Below, piece after piece: positions 12,944 to 14,178 of a stretch of DNA of 14,178 bases. Source of the DNA: CAXBYZ01 sp963980215 (GTDB taxonomy: Bacteria > Patescibacteriota > Microgenomatia > UBA1400 > CG1-02-47-37); contig CAXBYZ010000019.1 of NCBI GenBank assembly GCA_963980215.1, positions 1 through 14,178 of the forward strand, given 5' to 3'. Position numbers and translations under genes: made by a program. Positions within the stretch are counted from its first letter, which is position 1. Every line of letters starts with the position of its first letter. The notes beneath the pieces were generated by a model. It worked only from the letters and a program-made list of their open reading frames with translations, ran no database searches and was not told the DNA's origin.

Positions 12944-14132
12944 GTTTTTCAACAATCTCTTAAACGGTTTTATTGTAGGTAACGCAGACAACGACCCTGC
13001 TGGTATCTCTACTTACACTCTAGCCGGAGCACAAACAGGTTTAAGTTTAGCTCTTTTCCTTCTTCTCTCAACTCCTTTACTTATTAACACTCAAGCCATC
13101 TGTGCTCGAATAGGAGACGTCACCAAAAAAGGCCTAGCTTCCTCCATGAAGCTTTACTACGGTTTTACTACTTCACTGGTATTAATGAGCCTAGTTGTTT
13201 TAGCCAACATCTTTACCCTAGGGGCCAACTTCGCCGCCGTCTCTTCGGCCTTAAGTTTAATCTTTCCTAGTATAAACACTATATTTTTCTTACCCATATT
13301 TGCCGGAATCTTGTGGTTTATTGTTGTCTTTAAGAGCTACAAAACCTTGTCTCGAATTCTAGCTGGCTTGGGAGTTATCTTTCTATCGTATCTAGTCACC
13401 GCTTTTATGATCAAACCCGATTGGCTTCAAGTTACCAAAGACATATTCTTGCCCCAAATCCAGTTCTCTTCAAACTACTTCATGATGGCCGTAGCTATGC
13501 TTGGTACCACCATTACTCCATTTATCTTCTACTGGCAGGTAACCGAAGAGATAGAAGACCACCCTAGTGTCAAAGATGTTAAGTCAGAGATCGGCCAAGT
13601 TTCATGGGGCCTAGTTTTTGCCAATCTTGTTTCCGTTTTTGTGATCATCACTAGCGCTCTTACTCTTCACAAAGCCGGTATTAGCGTCAATTCCTTGAGT
13701 GAAGCTGCGATGGCTTTAAAACCATTAGCTGGAGATCTAGCTTTTTTAATCTTTAGTATTGGTATCATTGGCTCAGGCATGCTGGCCATTCCTGTATTAA
13801 CTTCCACTACCGCCTACACTGTATCCGAAACCTTTAATTGGAGAACTGGTCTAGATCAAAAGGTCAACCAAGCCAAAAGTTTTTACGCAGTTTTAACCTT
13901 AAGTTTTTTCGTGGGCTTAAGTATTGCTCTAGCCAAATTCAACCCCATCCAAATCCTTTTCTACAGCCAAGTGGTTAATGGTCTGGTTACTCCTATTATT
14001 TTAGGATTTATCTTAAAACTAGCCAGTAAAGAAGTCTTGATGAAATCATACGTCATCTCAAAGACTCAAAAAGCAGTCGGTTGGCTCACCGTCGCCATCA
14101 TGGCCCTCGCCGGCATCGCCGCCTTCATCTAA
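12918..14132 (+). CDS. NRAMP-related divalent metal transporter, non-canonical metal-site subfamily
   Basis: The protein is a polytopic membrane protein (404 aa, about 10-11 hydrophobic segments) of the NRAMP superfamily. TM1 reads NADNDPAGISTYTLAGAQTG: D26-P27-A28-G29 replaces the canonical DPGN, in the style of the widespread DDDPSGI(G/A)TYSQAGA subgroup. TM6 reads GTTITPFIFYWQVTEEIED (196-214), where classical NRAMPs have GAxxMPHNxYLHS, so the metal-binding Met and following His are absent. The half after TM1 continues INTQAICARIGDVTKKGLA, also typical of that subgroup. It probably moves a divalent cation, but Mn/Fe selectivity cannot be assumed. The ATG at 12918 lies 26 nt inside dedA and has no Shine-Dalgarno, so translation is probably coupled. 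A palindromic repeat starts 7 nt after its stop. Confidence 0.85.
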   Translation: MSTKTKRNKFFNNLLNGFIVGNADNDPAGISTYTLAGAQTGLSLALFLLLSTPLLINTQAICARIGDVTKKGLASSMKLYYGFTTSLVLMSLVVLANIFTLGANFAAVSSALSLIFPSINTIFFLPIFAGILWFIVVFKSYKTLSRILAGLGVIFLSYLVTAFMIKPDWLQVTKDIFLPQIQFSSNYFMMAVAMLGTTITPFIFYWQVTEEIEDHPSVKDVKSEIGQVSWGLVFANLVSVFVIITSALTLHKAGISVNSLSEAAMALKPLAGDLAFLIFSIGIIGSGMLAIPVLTSTTAYTVSETFNWRTGLDQKVNQAKSFYAVLTLSFFVGLSIALAKFNPIQILFYSQVVNGLVTPIILGFILKLASKEVLMKSYVISKTQKAVGWLTVAIMALAGIAAFI

Positions 14133-14139
14133 TCTAAAC

Positions 14140-14164
14140 ACCTTCAAGGACAGTCCCTGTAGGT
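14140..14164 (+). repeat. 25-bp palindromic repeat, copy 5 (solo)
   Basis: Identical to copies 1 and 2 and 12.2 kb away from the transposase, with no transposase alongside within the window. It starts 7 nt after the NRAMP stop and is in the same orientation relative to that gene as copy 1 is to the manA-like gene. No T-run follows, so it is a weaker terminator candidate; an mRNA 3'-end stabilising hairpin is the alternative. Confidence 0.93.
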
Positions 14165-14178
14165 CGCATAATATGCTA

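Noticed and set aside
14166..14176. Short palindrome GCATA-A-TATGC after repeat copy 5
   Set aside because: Five-bp arms are too short to interpret and the sequence is cut off at the window edge.

Overview
The window looks like a stretch of a small, compact bacterial genome, most likely Candidate Phyla Radiation/Patescibacteria (Microgenomates-like). The reasons are AT-rich DNA (roughly 38-40% G+C by eye), almost no intergenic space, overlapping genes, nearly no Shine-Dalgarno sequences, a Y1 transposase beginning MPAKNSLKYY...YYHIYNRGV, and an archaeal-style pyruvate-to-acetate pathway. The lineage is an inference. TGA serves as a normal stop (for example at the 11475-11478 ATGA junction), which argues against the UGA-recoding CPR lineages.

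Layout. Positions 1-51 hold the probable last codons of an unknown upstream gene, overlapping by ATGA a class I mannose-6-phosphate isomerase-like gene (48-1229). Next comes a compact REP/RAYT-type mobile element (1234-1958). Its HUH/Y1 transposase (minus strand) lies between inverted copies of a 25-bp palindromic repeat and contains two further copies in its coding sequence. A fifth, solitary copy closes the window (14140-14164). From 1995 to 9193 a tight plus-strand operon encodes PEP synthase, enolase, cofactor-independent phosphoglycerate mutase and a fused ADP-forming acetyl-CoA synthetase. RsmI, a 16S rRNA methyltransferase (9182-9853, minus), meets this operon tail to tail with a 12-nt overlap. 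It diverges from a second plus-strand operon (9871-14132): 2-oxoacid:ferredoxin oxidoreductase alpha and beta, a DedA membrane protein and an NRAMP-like metal transporter. No gene-free stretch exceeds about 75 bases.

The metabolic genes form a coherent path: 3-phosphoglycerate -> 2-phosphoglycerate -> PEP -> pyruvate -> acetyl-CoA + reduced ferredoxin -> acetate + ATP. PEP synthase can also run toward PEP for gluconeogenesis. No pyruvate kinase or ferredoxin gene is in the window.

Points most worth a second look: (i) the repeat family, including copies translated inside its own transposase in two frames; (ii) -10 boxes placed so close to start codons that most transcripts would be leaderless or nearly so, including a perfect TTGACA-N18-TATAAT promoter in the start of the divergent rsmI gene; (iii) a phosphoglycerate mutase whose Ser nucleophile is Thr62; and (iv) an NRAMP homologue without the canonical DPGN and MPH metal-site motifs. 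I see no wholly new defence or mobile system beyond the repeat/transposase element.
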